Of a DNA stretch of 12,359 nucleotides, positions 11,570 to 12,359 are shown in pieces. The notes beneath the pieces are model-generated. The model saw only the letters and a list, made by a program, of their open reading frames with translations. It was not told where the DNA came from and made no database searches. The stretch comes from Solirubrobacteraceae bacterium (GTDB taxonomy: Bacteria > Actinomycetota > Thermoleophilia > Solirubrobacterales > Solirubrobacteraceae). How positions within the stretch are numbered: position 1 is the first letter of the stretch; the number at the start of each line of letters is the position of its first letter. The stretch lies in the NCBI GenBank assembly GCA_025935735.1, contig JAICUS010000122.1, positions 1 through 12,359 of the forward strand. Direction: 5' to 3'. Both the position numbers and the translations under genes were made by a program.

Positions 11570-12359
11570 TCCGCGCGGCGCTGATCGCCGCGCTCGTCCT
11601 GCTCGTGCTCGCCCCCCGCGCGCAGGCCGCCCCGACCATCACCATGAGCGGGTCGCCGGTCGCGGAGGCGGTGGTCGCCGACCTCGCGTACTTCTACGGC
11701 CATGCGGTGCGCCGGCCGCCGCGGTTCTCGCTCACCGGCGGCGACACCAACACCGGGATCTCCGACGCGGTGCGCGGAATCGTCACCGCCGGGCTGGTCA
11801 GCCGCAATCTCGGGCCGGGCGATCCGCCGGGGCTGGTGCTGAGCCCGCTCGCGCTGAGCGGCATCTGCCTGTTCACCAACAAGGCGAACCCCGTGCCCAA
11901 CCTGACCCGGGCGGAGATCCAGGACATCCTCGCCGGCCGCATCACGAGCTGGGCCCAGATCCCCGGCTCGACGCGCACGGACGCCATCGTCTCGGCCACG
12001 CTCAGCCCTGCGGTCGGGGGCCGCCGGGTGTTCGAGTCGGTGTTCGTCGACGACACGACGCCCGAGCTGTACCACCCGCGCACGTTCGCCACCGACGATC
12101 AGCTGCGCAGGTTCGTCGAGCAGACGCCGGCCGCGTGGGGCTTCGCCGACCTCGCGCTGACCAGGCCGGTGCATCGGGTGGACTACGAGGGCGTGGCGTG
12201 CAACCGGACCACCGTCCGGCTCGGCACCTATCCCGCGCAGCGCCCGCTCGGCGTCGTCACCCGCGGCCGCCCGCGCGGCGCGCTCGCCCGCTTCCTGCGC
12301 TGGGCGGCCCACAGCCGCAGCGCGCGGCGCGTGATCTCCAGCCGCTACGTGTACCGCGC
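11566..12359 (+). CDS. PstS-like periplasmic/extracellular solute-binding protein (3' truncated by window)
   Basis: The frame is open from ATG 11566 to the window end, 264 codons, so only a few C-terminal residues are probably missing. A signal peptide spans about 1-22 (MIRAALIAALVLLVLAP, then RAQA). The PBP-like type II fold is shown by TITMSGSPVAEAVVADLA (24-41), LTGGDTNTGISDAV (56-69), PLALSGICLFTNKANPVPNLT (94-114), EIQDILAGRITSWAQI (117-132) and the C-terminal YPAQRPLGVVTRGRPRGALARF. This order is that of PstS phosphate-binding proteins. However, the phosphate-contacting loop (RxxGSGT before the FE helix) is replaced by ATLSPAVGG before RRVFESVF (143-160), so phosphate is doubtful as ligand. 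No lipobox Cys follows the signal peptide. Cys101 and Cys212 could pair. It overlaps the protease gene by 4 bp (ATGA) and is surely in the same transcript. No transporter genes are visible. Confidence 0.85.
   Translation, partial: MIRAALIAALVLLVLAPRAQAAPTITMSGSPVAEAVVADLAYFYGHAVRRPPRFSLTGGDTNTGISDAVRGIVTAGLVSRNLGPGDPPGLVLSPLALSGICLFTNKANPVPNLTRAEIQDILAGRITSWAQIPGSTRTDAIVSATLSPAVGGRRVFESVFVDDTTPELYHPRTFATDDQLRRFVEQTPAAWGFADLALTRPVHRVDYEGVACNRTTVRLGTYPAQRPLGVVTRGRPRGALARFLRWAAHSRSARRVISSRYVYR

Noticed and set aside
1..12359. CRISPR arrays, tRNA/rRNA genes, insertion sequences or prophage genes
   Set aside because: No regularly spaced repeats, no cloverleaf with conserved T-loop, and no transposase or integrase motifs were seen on either strand; reading by eye could miss a degenerate element.

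Overview
The window is very GC-rich (most third codon positions are G or C), densely packed, and has actinobacterial gene content: a flavin-dependent LLM oxidoreductase, an alpha-methylacyl-CoA racemase, GTG starts, 1-14 bp gene overlaps, TANNNT -10 boxes and apparently leaderless starts. The style of the secreted proteins suggests Thermoleophilia/Solirubrobacterales (Conexibacter, Solirubrobacter or Patulibacter relatives). That placement is inference, because no rRNA or marker gene is present.

Layout. (1) 1-1066, plus strand: the C-terminal end of a ferric-reductase/ferredoxin-reductase-like flavoprotein, then a small exported FMN-binding-domain protein. Together they look like an electron relay from cytosolic NAD(P)H to a covalently bound extracytoplasmic flavin. 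(2) 5901 down to 1091, minus strand: a tightly overlapping four-gene operon encoding a two-lobed GNAT-like protein, an LLM-family oxidoreductase, an acyl-CoA synthetase and a beta-ketoacyl-ACP synthase with an intact Cys-His-His triad. It probably makes or modifies an acyl product. (3) 8080 down to 5963, minus strand: a secreted M28 aminopeptidase with a PA domain and a C-terminal beta-rich module, preceded by a consensus-like promoter and followed by a very strong hairpin. (4) 9327 down to 8185, minus strand: an alpha-methylacyl-CoA racemase with all three catalytic residues. (5) 9404-12359, plus strand, divergent from the racemase: a secreted subtilisin-like protease whose N-terminal half is a glycine-betaine-type (OpuAC/ProX) solute-binding domain with its halves in swapped order. 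It is translationally coupled (ATGA) to a PstS-like periplasmic-binding protein that runs off the window end.

The most unusual element is the protease of region 5. The OpuAC halves appear in the order second-half/first-half, as expected for a circular permutation, and they sit where a subtilase prodomain would normally be. The next gene encodes a second solute-binding fold with no transporter in view. No RNA genes, CRISPR arrays, insertion sequences or phage genes were seen. No gene-free stretch exceeds 300 bases; the largest gaps are about 100 bp (8081-8184) and 76 bp (9328-9403).
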